Source: Polaromonas sp. YR568 (GTDB taxonomy: Bacteria; Pseudomonadota; Gammaproteobacteria; Burkholderiales; Burkholderiaceae). Taken from it: a stretch of DNA of 64,000 bases. Under the pieces are notes generated by a model, which did no database searches, was not told the origin of the DNA, and saw only the letters and a program-made list of their open reading frames with translations. Shown here in pieces: positions 1-9,170 of the stretch; positions within the stretch are counted from its first letter, which is position 1; each line of letters begins with the position of its first letter. Location of the stretch: the NCBI GenBank assembly GCA_945871335.1, contig CAMBWM010000001.1, positions 1-64,000 on the forward strand, read 5' to 3'. Position numbers and translations under genes: made by a program.

Positions 1-1
1 A

Positions 2-23
2 GAAAGGGCAGCCCTACCCTTTC
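2..23 (-). terminator. Hairpin after the Bug receptor gene
   Basis: A 7-bp inverted repeat (GAAAGGG at 2-8, CCCTTTC at 17-23) lies just past the stop codon of the minus-strand receptor gene. It may act as a transcription terminator, but no clear U-tract follows, so this is weak. Confidence 0.35.
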
Positions 24-29
24 CTGCCG

Positions 30-1001
30 CTACTCGGGCTTGATGTTTCGTTCCTTGATGAGCTTGGTCCAGCGCAGCTCTTCCTTGCCCATGAAGTCCT
101 TGAACTCCGCCGGCGTCGAGGCGCGTATCTCCACGCCCTGCGGCTTGAAGCGCTCGATCATGTCCGGGTCGGCAGCCGCCTTGGCGATCGCCCTCTCCAG
201 CTTGTCGACGATGGGCCGGGGGGTGCCGGCCGGCACCACCATGCCCTGCCAGAAGGTCACCACAAAGTCCTTCATCCCGGTTGCCTCAGCCATCGTCGCA
301 ATCTCCGGGAAGGCGGCCGAGCGCGCGGCGCTGGTGATCGCGATGGCGCGCGTCCTGCCGGTGGCCAGAATCGGCTTTGCCTCGAGCGAGGCCGAGAACA
401 TCATCTGCGACTGGCCGCCCGCCACATCCTGGCCGGCTTGCGCGCCGCCCTTGTAGGGCACGTGCGTCATGTCGAGGCCGGCCTCTTGTTTGAGCATCTC
501 AGCGATCAGGTGGTTGGTCGCGCCGATGCCGGAACTGGCGATGTTGAACTTGCCGGGATTGGCCTTCACGTGGGCGATCAGCTCGGCCAGGTTCTTGGCC
601 GGGAACGCTGAGTTGACATGCAGGATGAACGGTGTGAACGACATCAGCGACACCAGCTCGAAACTCTTGTTCGGGTCGTATTGCACCTGCCCGGTGAGCG
701 TCGGGTTGATCACCAGCGAGGTGCCGCCAGCGTAAATCGTGTAACCATCGGCCGGCGCCTTGGCAACGTAGTTGGAGGCCAGGGTGGTGGCTGCGCCAGC
801 GCGGTTGTCGATCAGCACCGGTTTGCCGAGTTCGATCGCGAGCTTGTTGGCGTAGACGCGGGCCACCGCATCGTTCACGCCGCCCGGTGGATACGGCACC
901 ACCATGGTGATCGGCTTTTGCGGCCAGTCGGCTTGCGCCATACTGGTCAACGGCAACACGAGGGCGGCGAGGAACGCCACGATGAACGTCGAAAATTTCA
1001 T
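30..1001 (-). CDS. Bug-family periplasmic solute receptor (TctC-like)
   Basis: A 323-residue extracytoplasmic solute-binding protein of the Bug (Bordetella uptake gene) family, which presents carboxylates or other small anions to tripartite tricarboxylate transporters. It starts with a Sec signal peptide (MKFSTFIVAF, cleavage near MAQA). The family signatures follow: WPQKPITMVVPYPPGG at the mature N-terminus, then IDNRAGA, VAKAPADGYT, and HVPYKGG near the middle. The length is typical. No TctA or TctB membrane subunit is nearby, which is common in Burkholderiales, where many Bug receptors are orphans. The ligand cannot be predicted. Confidence 0.93.
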   Translation of the reverse strand: MKFSTFIVAFLAALVLPLTSMAQADWPQKPITMVVPYPPGGVNDAVARVYANKLAIELGKPVLIDNRAGAATTLASNYVAKAPADGYTIYAGGTSLVINPTLTGQVQYDPNKSFELVSLMSFTPFILHVNSAFPAKNLAELIAHVKANPGKFNIASSGIGATNHLIAEMLKQEAGLDMTHVPYKGGAQAGQDVAGGQSQMMFSASLEAKPILATGRTRAIAITSAARSAAFPEIATMAEATGMKDFVVTFWQGMVVPAGTPRPIVDKLERAIAKAAADPDMIERFKPQGVEIRASTPAEFKDFMGKEELRWTKLIKERNIKPE

Positions 1002-1021
1002 GGTCTGGTGTCCTTCATTCG

Positions 1022-1186
1022 GACCGGTAGTCTAGTCCGCCTTCTGGCAAGCGTCCCGCAGCACCTGGCCCGCTCGACGGCGTCGCCGCGAATCACGCGG
1101 TAAAACTCGGCGCCGGCCGGCACCGGCACCGCAGCGCACAGCGGTGTGCAGGCGCAAACCCAGCAGGTCGGCACACAGCGCCTTGA
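1022..1186 (-). other. Gap with possible decayed coding remnant
   Basis: Between the Bug gene and the MYG1-like gene (1002-1342) there is no intact gene. On the minus strand a protein-like stretch ends at a TAG near 1032 (last residues VLRDACQKAD). It reads on only if the frame changes, with AGAEFYRVIRGDAVERA in the neighbouring frame. This could be the frameshifted 3' end of a lost gene. At this GC content, spurious protein-like frames are common, so confidence is low. The family is not recognised. Confidence 0.2.
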
Positions 1187-1261
1187 GCGCCCCAAGACCG
1201 GCCGAAGCCGGCCGCCCCCCGTGGGGATCAAGCAAAGTGGCAAAGCCACATTTGCTTGAGA
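1187..1261. repeat. 75-bp intergenic repeat, copy 1
   Basis: First copy of a 75-bp repeat that also occurs at 5795-5869, 7271-7345 and three times in tandem at 25073-25275. It contains three dyads: GGCCG..CGGCC, CCCC..GGGG, and a perfect GTGGC-AAA-GCCAC. It ends in TTGCTTGAGA. The copy lies between two minus-strand genes. The base TGA immediately precedes it, as it does every copy. Confidence 0.85.
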
Positions 1262-1342
1262 GAGATGCGAAGCCTTCGGTGTTCTTGCGCGCGACCTGGC
1301 CCTGAGAGACGGCAGCCGGGTTCGCTTCGTTCAGGTGCCTGA

Positions 1343-2335
1343 CTAGGCCAGTGCCAATTCCGCAAGGCGGAGGGCACCCTCCATGCTGCGGGCGCCGCCG
1401 ATGAACAGGTTCGAGTGGCAAAAGACACTGTCTTGCACACCCGTCACCGCGGCCAGTTCCTGGTTTCGAAGTCCAGTCCAAGCCTTGGGCAAGTCCAATC
1501 TGGCAAGGAATGAGCCGATCTCGACCGGCACTGTCTTGACTTGGTACTGTTCGCCTTCCGAATCGGGATAGATCACGAACATGACTTCGGGCATTTCTGC
1601 CACGACCACGTGCGTCCACGGCATGCCGCCTTCCTGAAGGTAGAGCACGCGTCCATCCAGCAATCGCTGCGCACGTCGCACGATGTCCTGGGATCTGAAC
1701 TGGGAGATCTTCTTGATGATCGCCCGATCCAGAAATTTCCGGGTGATGGCAATAGCCTCTAGGAATCGGGATTCCTGAAGTTGGGCTTTCGCAATCGACG
1801 TCAGCCCATGCTCCTCCATCCAGTTGGTATTGAGCTGCGCGATCAAGGCCGACAGGCCGAAGATTCCGGGGGCGACGCTGCCCTGCCCTGTGTCGACGAT
1901 GTCAAGGTATTGAACCAAGGAGGCATCGATGGATCGGACAGTCTCTGCCACGGCGCTCGGATCAAGCGGGACCCCAACGCTGCCCGCCAAAGCCTGCACA
2001 TAGGCAGCGCCGTGCACAGACCACACCAGGCCTGCACTGGCATAACCCACACCGTGCGCATCCTTACCGTCGACCCGATGCGCCGGCCTGGCGCCGTCGA
2101 AGCCGCGCTGGTGGTGATCAAAGCGGCCCCGCTCGATGTCCCAGATGCCGCCGACATCGACGGCAAAATCGGCGGCGTCAATCAGCTCATCTTGGCGGCT
2201 GCGGACCAGGGTGTGGGAGGGATACACGCCCATCAAGACACCGACGCCGAAGACGTCGTCAGCGTGGAAGCTGCCACTGTGCGTGGCGATGGTTTTGTGA
2301 GCGAGCCTCATCGTAGGATCACTGTAGGCCGCCAT
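1343..2335 (-). CDS. MYG1-family (UPF0160) metal-dependent hydrolase
   Basis: A 330-residue protein of the MYG1 family, related to DHH-type phosphoesterases. Eukaryotic MYG1 is a 3'-5' RNA exonuclease; the bacterial role is unclear. The N-terminus shows the family hallmark HSGSFHADDV (H19, H24, D26, D27), and the DHH-like RFDHHQ lies at residues 71-76. These residues would bind metal. The start codon overlaps the stop of the upstream radical SAM gene (TGATG), so the two are probably translationally coupled. A second in-frame ATG at 2311 would also give a full domain. Confidence 0.88.
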   Translation of the reverse strand: MAAYSDPTMRLAHKTIATHSGSFHADDVFGVGVLMGVYPSHTLVRSRQDELIDAADFAVDVGGIWDIERGRFDHHQRGFDGARPAHRVDGKDAHGVGYASAGLVWSVHGAAYVQALAGSVGVPLDPSAVAETVRSIDASLVQYLDIVDTGQGSVAPGIFGLSALIAQLNTNWMEEHGLTSIAKAQLQESRFLEAIAITRKFLDRAIIKKISQFRSQDIVRRAQRLLDGRVLYLQEGGMPWTHVVVAEMPEVMFVIYPDSEGEQYQVKTVPVEIGSFLARLDLPKAWTGLRNQELAAVTGVQDSVFCHSNLFIGGARSMEGALRLAELALA

Positions 2336-4677
2336 CAGGGGCGCTTGCGTGCTGTGGCCGGCTTGACGCCCACCGCACTGCGGCGCGCACTGCCGGTCTC
2401 GCGCGGCGGCAATCCGGTGTGCTGCGTCAGCAGCGCGCCGCGGCGCGGCGCCTTGGCCGCGACGGGCCGCCCTTCGCGCCGCATCGGCTCGATGCGCCCG
2501 CCGCCAGGCTGGAAGGTCGGGATCAGGTGCTGCTTGCCATTGCCGATCAGGTCGGAGCGGCCCATCGCCGCCAGCGCCTCGCGCAGCAGCGGCCAGTTGG
2601 CGGCGTCGTGGTAGCGCAGGAAGGCCTTGTGCAGCCGGCGCCGGCGCTCGCCGCGGACGATGTCGACGGTCTCGACCTTGGCCGGGTCACGGCTCAAGCC
2701 CTTGAGCGGGTTGCGGCCGCTGTGGTACATCGCGGTGGCAGTGGCCATCGGGCTGGGGTAGAAGGTCTGCACCTGGTCGGCGCGGAAGCCACTGCGCTTG
2801 AGCCACAGCGCCAGGTTCATCATGTCCTCGTCGCTGGTGCCGGGGTGGGCCGCGATGAAATACGGGATCAGGAACTGCTTCTTGCCGACCTCGGCGCTGA
2901 TCTTGTCGAACATCGCCTTGAAGCGGTCGTAGCTGCCGATGCCGGGCTTCATCATCATCGACAAAGGCCCACCCTCGGTGTGCTCGGGCGCGATTTTGAG
3001 GTAGCCGCCGACATGGTGGCTGACGAGCTCGCGGATGTACTCGGGCGATTTCAGTGCCAAGTCGTAGCGTAGGCCCGAGGCGATCAGGATCTTCTTCACG
3101 CCCTTGACCGCGCGCGCGCGGCGGTACATCTTGATCAGCGGCGCATGGTCGGTGTGCAGGTTAGGGCAGATGCCGGGGAAAACGCAGCTGGGCTTGCGGC
3201 AGGCCGCCTCGATGGCCGCGCTCTTGCAGCCCAGCCGGTACATGTTGGCGGTCGGACCACCCAGGTCGCTGACGACGCCGGTAAAGCCCTCGACCTTGTC
3301 GCGCATGTCCTCGATCTCGCGAATCACCGAGTCCTCGCTGCGGCTCTGGATGATGCGACCCTCGTGCTCGGTGATCGAGCAGAAGCTGCAGCCGCCGAAG
3401 CAGCCACGCATGATGTTGACCGAGAAGCGGATCATCTCCCAGGCCGGGATCTTGGTCGGCCCGTCATGGCGGCCTTGCTCGTCGGCGTAGCGCGGGTGCG
3501 GGCTGCGCGCATAAGGCAGGTCGAACACCTGGTCCATCTCGGCCGTGCTCAGCGGGATCGGCGGCGGGTTGATCCACAGGTCGCGCTCGGTGCCGTGGAA
3601 GTCGTAGCGCTGCACCAGCGCACGCGCATTGCCTGGGTTGGTCTCAAGGTGCAGCACCCGGCTGGCATGGGCGTAGAGCACCGCATCGCGCTTGACCTGC
3701 TCGTAGCTGGGCAGCCGGATCACCGTGCGGTCGCGCGCCGGCATCTTGATGCGGCCGGTCGCCGGCGTCGGCGTGCGGCTGACGAAGACGATGGGCCGCT
3801 CGTCCGCGCCCAGGGATGAACCGGCAAAGCCCGCGCTGTCGCCCTTGCCGCTTTCAACCGCACAGTCCACGCCCTGCCCAGCCGCCAGCTCGGCGGTGGT
3901 CTGGTAGGGGTTGATGTGGTCGTCGATGCGCCCGGGCAGGTCGACTTCGCTCGAATCGAGCTCGAACCAGCCGGCAGCCGACGGGTCGTCGTCGCGGCGC
4001 AGGAAAGCGGTGCCGCGTACATCGGTGATCGCAGCCACCGACTCGCGTGCGGCTAGCCGGTGCGCGATCTCGACGATCGCTCGCTCGGCGTTGCCATAGA
4101 GCAGCAGGTCGGCCTGCGCATCGACCAGGATGGACCGTCGCACCTTGTCTTGCCAGTAGTCGTAGTGCGCGATGCGGCGCAGGCTGGCCTCGATGCCGCC
4201 GAGCACGATCGGCACATCGTTCCAGGCTTCGCGGCAGCGCTGTGAGTAGACCAGCGCGCTGCGGTCGGGACGCGCACCGCCCTCGCCGCCCGCGGTGTAT
4301 GCGTCGTCGTGGCGCAGCTTGCGGTCAGCGGTGTAGCGGTTGATCATCGAATCCATGTTGCCGGCCGTCACGCCGAAGAACAGGTTCGGTTTGCCCAGCG
4401 ACTGGAAGGCCGCAGCGCTGCGCCAGTCAGGCTGGGCGACGATGCCGACGCGAAACCCTTGAGCCTCGAGCATCCGGCCGATCACCGCCATGCCGAAGCT
4501 GGGGTGGTCGACATAAGCGTCGCCGGTGACGATCACGATGTCGCAGCTGTCCCAGCCCAGCGCGTCCATTTCGGCGCGGCTGGTCGGCAGAAACTTGGCG
4601 GTGCCGAAACGCTTGGCCCAGTAGGGCCGGTAGCTCATCAGCGGCTTGGCGGCGGGGGATAGGGCAAGGGCAGTCAA
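2335..4677 (-). CDS. ygiQ: YgiQ-family radical SAM protein
   Basis: A 780-residue YgiQ family (UPF0313) protein. The N-terminal third is the YgiQ-specific region ([18 protein letters not shown], then [12 protein letters not shown]). The radical SAM cluster motif [12 protein letters not shown] gives the CxxxCxxC ligands C426, C430 and C433 for a 4Fe-4S cluster that would cleave S-adenosylmethionine. The C-terminus ends in a basic, low-complexity tail, which is usual for this family. The substrate is unknown. It is probably the first gene of a two-gene operon with the overlapping MYG1-like gene. Confidence 0.93.
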   Translation of the reverse strand: MTALALSPAAKPLMSYRPYWAKRFGTAKFLPTSRAEMDALGWDSCDIVIVTGDAYVDHPSFGMAVIGRMLEAQGFRVGIVAQPDWRSAAAFQSLGKPNLFFGVTAGNMDSMINRYTADRKLRHDDAYTAGGEGGARPDRSALVYSQRCREAWNDVPIVLGGIEASLRRIAHYDYWQDKVRRSILVDAQADLLLYGNAERAIVEIAHRLAARESVAAITDVRGTAFLRRDDDPSAAGWFELDSSEVDLPGRIDDHINPYQTTAELAAGQGVDCAVESGKGDSAGFAGSSLGADERPIVFVSRTPTPATGRIKMPARDRTVIRLPSYEQVKRDAVLYAHASRVLHLETNPGNARALVQRYDFHGTERDLWINPPPIPLSTAEMDQVFDLPYARSPHPRYADEQGRHDGPTKIPAWEMIRFSVNIMRGCFGGCSFCSITEHEGRIIQSRSEDSVIREIEDMRDKVEGFTGVVSDLGGPTANMYRLGCKSAAIEAACRKPSCVFPGICPNLHTDHAPLIKMYRRARAVKGVKKILIASGLRYDLALKSPEYIRELVSHHVGGYLKIAPEHTEGGPLSMMMKPGIGSYDRFKAMFDKISAEVGKKQFLIPYFIAAHPGTSDEDMMNLALWLKRSGFRADQVQTFYPSPMATATAMYHSGRNPLKGLSRDPAKVETVDIVRGERRRRLHKAFLRYHDAANWPLLREALAAMGRSDLIGNGKQHLIPTFQPGGGRIEPMRREGRPVAAKAPRRGALLTQHTGLPPRETGSARRSAVGVKPATARKRP

Positions 4678-4966
4678 GGGGCAGGCTCAAAAGACAACCA
4701 ACGATTGTCGCTGCTTCAGCCGCCCTTCGCGCAGCAATGCTCAGCTGGCCTTGCGCCTGGCAAGGCCGTGCAGCATGGGGCAAGGCCGGCGCGGGCGCAG
4801 TGCGTCCGGGCCTGGCTCGAAGCACAGAGGGTTTTCATGCGCGGCCACGGCGCACCGGCTGGCATGATGGGCCTGGAAATTGACGCCCCGGCAGGCACCC
4901 GGTGGCGCGACGGAACAAGCCCCTGGCGCGCAGCGCGCGCGCCGACCGACTTCAAGAAAGCCCGCC

Positions 4967-5794
4967 ATGAACATCGAATCCATCGTCATCGACACCGGGA
5001 CCGATCAGCTGCTGTGCGAGATCCGCGATCGCGTCGCGATCATCACGCTCAACCGTCCGGACGCCCGCAATGCGCTGTCAGACCAGCTCACACCCGCGCT
5101 GCGCCGGATGATCAGCGAGCGCGGCGACGACGAGCGGGTCGGCTCGCTGCTAATCACCGGCGCGGGCACCGCGTTCTGCGCCGGTGGCGACGTCAAAGGC
5201 ATGGGCGACAACAGCAACAAGTCCAGCATGTCGACCGAAGAGCGAATCACCGATCTGATCGATCGCCAACGACGCCTGACCGGCGCGCTGGTGGGGGTTC
5301 GCAAACCGACCTTGGCGGCATTGCCGGGTCCGGCGGCCGGCGCCGGGCTCGCGATCGCGCTGGCCTGCGACCTGCGAATCGCTGCGCAATCGTCGTTTGT
5401 CAGTGCGGGCTACTCGCGGATCGGCCTGCCCGGCGACTATGGCATTGCCTGGCTGTTGACGCGAACCGTCGGCTCGCCGATCGCGCGTGAACTGATGTTC
5501 GGCTCTGATCGAGTCAATTCGGGTCGCGCCGAGCGCATCGGACTGTTCAACCGGGTGGTCGACGACGACCAGTTGCAAGCCGAGGCGTTTGCCTGGGCCA
5601 GATCGCTGGCCCATGGCCCTGCGGTCGCGCTGCGCCACATGAAGGACAACCTCGACGAAGCCGCGCACATCGACTTCGACACCGCGCTGGTGCATGAGGC
5701 CCGCCGGCTGGTCGAGACCTCGCGCACCGAGGATCACCGCGAAGCCGTTCGAGCCTTCGTCGAAAAGCGCGCCCCGGTCTTCATGGGGTATTGA
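4967..5794 (+). CDS. Enoyl-CoA hydratase/isomerase family protein
   Basis: A 275-residue crotonase-fold protein expected to hydrate or isomerise an acyl-CoA double bond in fatty-acid or aromatic-acid breakdown. Visible signatures are the first oxyanion-hole loop FCAGGDVKGM (around residues 70-79) and the second conserved block GPAAGAGLAIALACDLRIA. The usual C-terminal ending EKRAPVFMGY is complete. The ATG at 4967 is chosen because an AAGAAAG element precedes it and homologues start here. The stop codon abuts a 75-bp repeat. The catalytic pair cannot be assigned with certainty: the second glutamate region reads GLPGDYG. Confidence 0.88.
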   Translation: MNIESIVIDTGTDQLLCEIRDRVAIITLNRPDARNALSDQLTPALRRMISERGDDERVGSLLITGAGTAFCAGGDVKGMGDNSNKSSMSTEERITDLIDRQRRLTGALVGVRKPTLAALPGPAAGAGLAIALACDLRIAAQSSFVSAGYSRIGLPGDYGIAWLLTRTVGSPIARELMFGSDRVNSGRAERIGLFNRVVDDDQLQAEAFAWARSLAHGPAVALRHMKDNLDEAAHIDFDTALVHEARRLVETSRTEDHREAVRAFVEKRAPVFMGY

Positions 5795-5869
5795 GCGCCC
5801 CCAGGCCGGCCGAAGCCGGCCGCCCCCCGTGGGGATCAAGCAAAGTGGCAAAGCCACATTTGCTTGAGA
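5795..5869. repeat. 75-bp intergenic repeat, copy 2
   Basis: Second copy of the 75-bp repeat. It begins directly after the TGA stop of the enoyl-CoA hydratase gene and separates that gene from the convergent amtB gene. Its hairpins could serve as a terminator for either side. Confidence 0.85.
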
Positions 5870-5884
5870 GCCAGCGCGCTGCGC

Positions 5885-7087
5885 TCACCAGCTGACCTCC
5901 CGGTCAGGTGTCGCGCCGATCTTGTGGATCGACAGGTCGGCGCCCTCGTACTCTTCCTCGGCCGACAGCCGCAAGCCCATCGTGAGCTTGAGCACACCGT
6001 AGACGACAAACCCGCCGATCAGCGCCCAGGCCACGCCCATCAGCGTGCCCAAGACCTGGGCCCCCAGCGTCACACCGCCCAGACCGCCCAGGCTTTTCAG
6101 GCCGAAGATGCCGCAGGCGATGCCGCCCCAGGCGCCGCACAGACCGTGCAGCGGCCAGACACCGAGCACGTCGTCGATCCGCCACTTGTTCTGGGTCAGC
6201 GTGAACATCTTGACAAAGATCGCACCCGCGATACCGCCGACCACCAGCGCGCCCAAGGGGTGCATCAGGTCCGAACCTGCGCACACCGCGACCAAACCGG
6301 CGAGTGGGCCGTTGTAGACGAAGCCCGGGTCGTTCCTGCCCATCAGCGAGGCCACCAGCGTGCCACCGACCATCGCCATCAGCGAGTTCACCGCCACCAG
6401 GCCGCTGATTTTGTCGATGGTCTGCGCGCTCATCACGTTGAAACCGAACCAGCCCACCGCCAGGATCCAGGCGCCCAGCGCCAGAAACGGGATGCTCGAC
6501 GGCGGATGGGCGCTGACCATGCCGTCCTTGCGGTAGCGACCGGCGCGCGCCCCCAGCAGCAGCACCGCTGCCAGGCCGATCCAGCCGCCCACCGCGTGCA
6601 CCACCACGCTGCCTGCGAAGTCGTGGAACTCGGCGCCAGTCTGGGACTTGATCCAGCCCTGGATGCCGAAGCGCTGGTTCCAGGCCACGCCCTCGAACAG
6701 CGGGTAGATCAGCCCCACCAGCACCGCGGTGGCGATCAACTGCGGCCCGAAGCGGGCACGTTCAGCGATGCCGCCCGAGACGATGGCAGGAATCGCCGCC
6801 GCGAAGGTCAGCAGGAAGAAGAACTTGACCAACTCGTAGCCGTTCTTGGCCGCCAGCGCCTCGGCACCGGTGAAAAAGCTCACGCCGTAAGCGACCGAGT
6901 AGCCGACAAAGAAGTAAGCGATGGTCGAGACCGAGAAGTCGACCAGGATCTTGACCAGCGCATTGACCTGGTTCTTTTTGCGCACCGTGCCGAGTTCCAG
7001 AAAAGCGAAACCCGCGTGCATCGCCAGCACCATGATGGCGCCCAGCAATATGAACAAGGCGTCGGTGCCTTGCTTGACCTGATCCAT
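5885..7087 (-). CDS. amtB: Ammonium transporter AmtB
   Basis: A 400-residue inner-membrane ammonium channel of the Amt/Rh family, with about eleven hydrophobic segments. Family blocks are FAFLELGTVRKKN, FDFAG-like FHDFAGSVVVHAVGG, GWFGFN, and the C-terminal HGLCGAWGG and EEEYEGADLSIHK. The start at 7087 is chosen because a strong AGGAG lies just upstream and the protein begins with MDQVKQGTDALFI. Longer in-frame extensions into the upstream repeat are unlikely. No glnK gene sits next to it, although glnK-amtB is the usual arrangement. Confidence 0.93.
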   Translation of the reverse strand: MDQVKQGTDALFILLGAIMVLAMHAGFAFLELGTVRKKNQVNALVKILVDFSVSTIAYFFVGYSVAYGVSFFTGAEALAAKNGYELVKFFFLLTFAAAIPAIVSGGIAERARFGPQLIATAVLVGLIYPLFEGVAWNQRFGIQGWIKSQTGAEFHDFAGSVVVHAVGGWIGLAAVLLLGARAGRYRKDGMVSAHPPSSIPFLALGAWILAVGWFGFNVMSAQTIDKISGLVAVNSLMAMVGGTLVASLMGRNDPGFVYNGPLAGLVAVCAGSDLMHPLGALVVGGIAGAIFVKMFTLTQNKWRIDDVLGVWPLHGLCGAWGGIACGIFGLKSLGGLGGVTLGAQVLGTLMGVAWALIGGFVVYGVLKLTMGLRLSAEEEYEGADLSIHKIGATPDREVSW

Positions 7088-7270
7088 GAGATGTCTCCTC
7101 TGTTGGGATGGCCTCGTTGCGGCGCCAAATGCACCAGCCCGGGCAAAAACGCACCAGTCAAAGCAAATTTCATGCCTCAGCTGGTGCATCACCCACACAC
7201 CGGGCGGCACCGAATCGCCCGCAATCAGCCCCTTTACCGTGCATGACGCACCAAAGTGGATTTCTCCTGA
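7088..7270 (-). promoter_or_regulatory. amtB upstream region with TGGTGC motifs
   Basis: The region ahead of amtB has four copies of GCACCA or its complement TGGTGC, near 7130, 7151, 7183 and 7247. They resemble half-sites of the NtrC activator (TGCACCA-N-TGGTGCA). None forms the standard close inverted pair, and I do not find a sigma-54 promoter with correct spacing. This is a hint of nitrogen control only. Confidence 0.25.
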
Positions 7271-7345
7271 ACGCCCCGAGGCCGGACGAAGCCGGCCGCC
7301 CCCCATGGGGGTCAAACAAAGTGGCAAAGCCACATTTGCTTGAGG
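7271..7345. repeat. 75-bp intergenic repeat, copy 3
   Basis: Most diverged copy of the 75-bp repeat. It starts ACGCCCCGAGG and reads CCATGGGGGTCAAACAAAG in the middle, but keeps the GTGGCAAAGCCAC dyad and the TTGCTTGAG end. The stretch 7346-7576 beyond it holds no gene that I can support. Confidence 0.8.
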
Positions 7346-7576
7346 ACAAAGCGGCTGAACCCGCCTGACACGGCAACGCTGCGCTTGGCCGCCAACAGCC
7401 AGACCAAGCCGATGGCTCGCGGGACAAGCAAGCGTCCGGCCAACATCGTCGAAACAGACGATTGAGGCCTGCAGGCACGACCCCTAGAGTGCGCAGCAGG
7501 AGAAGCACATGGCATCGCCAAGAACGATTCGTACATTGAAATCGCTAGGCATGCGTGACACGCCCGCAAGGATCTG

Positions 7577-9160
7577 ATGGACGCCACCGCCGCGATGCAA
7601 CTGACCCAGCCGCTGCACAAGGCGCTGATCGAACGCCCTGAGGCCACGGCGCTGGTGTGCGGCCAGCGCCGCACCCGCTTCGCAGCGCTGGCCGACCGGG
7701 TCGCTCGGCTGGCGGCGGTGCTGCAAGCCCTGGGCCTGAAGCCAGGCGACCGGGTCGCGATGCTGGGCCCCAACAGCGACCACTATGTGGTTTTTTTCTA
7801 CGCGGTGTGGTGGGCCGGCGGCGTGATCAACCCGGTCAACACCCGCTGGAGTGCGCGTGAAATCGCCTATTCGCTAGACGATTGCGATACCGGCTTGTTG
7901 CTGGTCGACGCCCCGTTCCACGCCACGGCCTTGGGCCTGCGCGGGCTCAGCAACAGCTTGACGCAGTTGCTGCACTGGGGCGATGGCGCTGCGCCCGAGG
8001 GCTTGGTCGACTTGCCTGCGTTGGTGGCCGCGGCTACGCCAATGGCCGACACCGGCCGCGGTGGCAAGGACCTGGCAGCCGTGATGTACACCGGCGGCAC
8101 CACTGGACGGCCCAAAGGCGTGATGCTCACGCACGCGAATCTCTACCTGAACCTGTTGTGCGCCAATCTGGCGGCGCAACGCCCGCTCGAAGCCGTCGGC
8201 ATCGCGATCGCGCCGATGTTTCACGTCGGAGGCATGGGTTTGACACTGCAGTTGATGCAGCGCCTGTGCCGCCAGGTCATCTTGCCGGCCTTCGACGAGG
8301 TCGCGCTGCTGCAGGCGGTCGCAGACGAGCGCGGCAGCGAGACTTTTCTGGTGCCCACGATGCTCAAGCGCCTGGTCGAGCATCCGCGCTTTGGCGAGTT
8401 CGACACCCGCAGCCTGCAACTCGTGCTCTACGGAGCGGCGCCGATCGATGAGGCGCTGCTGGCCCAAGCTCAGGCGGCACTGCCCGAGGCGGGCTTTTGC
8501 CAGCTCTACGGCATGACCGAGCTGTCACCGGTGGTGACCGCGCTGCCCGCTTGGTGCCATGCCGCCGACCAGCCGGCCGAGCTGCGCCGCCAGCGGCTGC
8601 GATCGGCCGGCCGGCCGGTGGCAATTGCCGAGCTGCGAATCGTCGATGGGCAAGGCCAAGTGTTGCCCAATGGCCAGGTCGGCGAGATCGTGGTGCGCGG
8701 CCCGACCGTGATGGCGGGTTACTGGAACCAACCCGAGCAGACCGCGGCAGCGATCCAAGACGGCTGGATGCACACCGGCGATGGTGGCTGGATGGACAAC
8801 GACGGCTTCGTCTATGTCGTCGACCGGATCAAGGACATGATCGTCACCGGCGGCGAGAACGTCTATTCGGCCGAGGTCGAAAACGCGATCACCGAGCTGC
8901 CAGCCGTCAGCATGGTCGCGGTGATCGGCGTGCCCGATGAGCGCTGGGGCGAGCGGGTGCATGCGGTGGTGGTGCTGCGCGCCGGTCACAGCCTGAGCGC
9001 CGAAGACCTGGTGGCGCATTGCCGGGCCCAGATCGCCGGCTACAAGTGCCCGCGCAGCGTCGAGTTCCGCACCGAGTTGCCGCTGTCGGCCGCCGGCAAG
9101 ATGCTGAAGTATGAGTTGCGCGCGCCGTTCTGGGCCGGGCGCAACCGGCACGTCAACTGA
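7577..9160 (+). CDS. AMP-binding acyl-CoA synthetase
   Basis: A 527-residue ANL-superfamily adenylate-forming enzyme, most like long- or medium-chain fatty-acid CoA ligases. It would activate a carboxylic acid with ATP and join it to CoA. Seen in order are the P-loop-like MYTGGTTGRPKGVMLTH (near residues 172-188), the adenine-binding YGMTELSP, MHTGDGGWMDNDGFVYVVDRIKDMI with the hinge, and the C-terminal lysine motif AAGKMLKYELR. Ten bases separate it from the nitronate monooxygenase gene, which suggests an operon. The acid substrate is not predictable. Confidence 0.92.
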   Translation: MDATAAMQLTQPLHKALIERPEATALVCGQRRTRFAALADRVARLAAVLQALGLKPGDRVAMLGPNSDHYVVFFYAVWWAGGVINPVNTRWSAREIAYSLDDCDTGLLLVDAPFHATALGLRGLSNSLTQLLHWGDGAAPEGLVDLPALVAAATPMADTGRGGKDLAAVMYTGGTTGRPKGVMLTHANLYLNLLCANLAAQRPLEAVGIAIAPMFHVGGMGLTLQLMQRLCRQVILPAFDEVALLQAVADERGSETFLVPTMLKRLVEHPRFGEFDTRSLQLVLYGAAPIDEALLAQAQAALPEAGFCQLYGMTELSPVVTALPAWCHAADQPAELRRQRLRSAGRPVAIAELRIVDGQGQVLPNGQVGEIVVRGPTVMAGYWNQPEQTAAAIQDGWMHTGDGGWMDNDGFVYVVDRIKDMIVTGGENVYSAEVENAITELPAVSMVAVIGVPDERWGERVHAVVVLRAGHSLSAEDLVAHCRAQIAGYKCPRSVEFRTELPLSAAGKMLKYELRAPFWAGRNRHVN

Positions 9161-9170
9161 CCGAGACCCT

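Noticed and set aside
7088..7270. Sigma-54 promoter for amtB
   Set aside because: GG and GC elements occur but not with the required 10-bp spacing between them.
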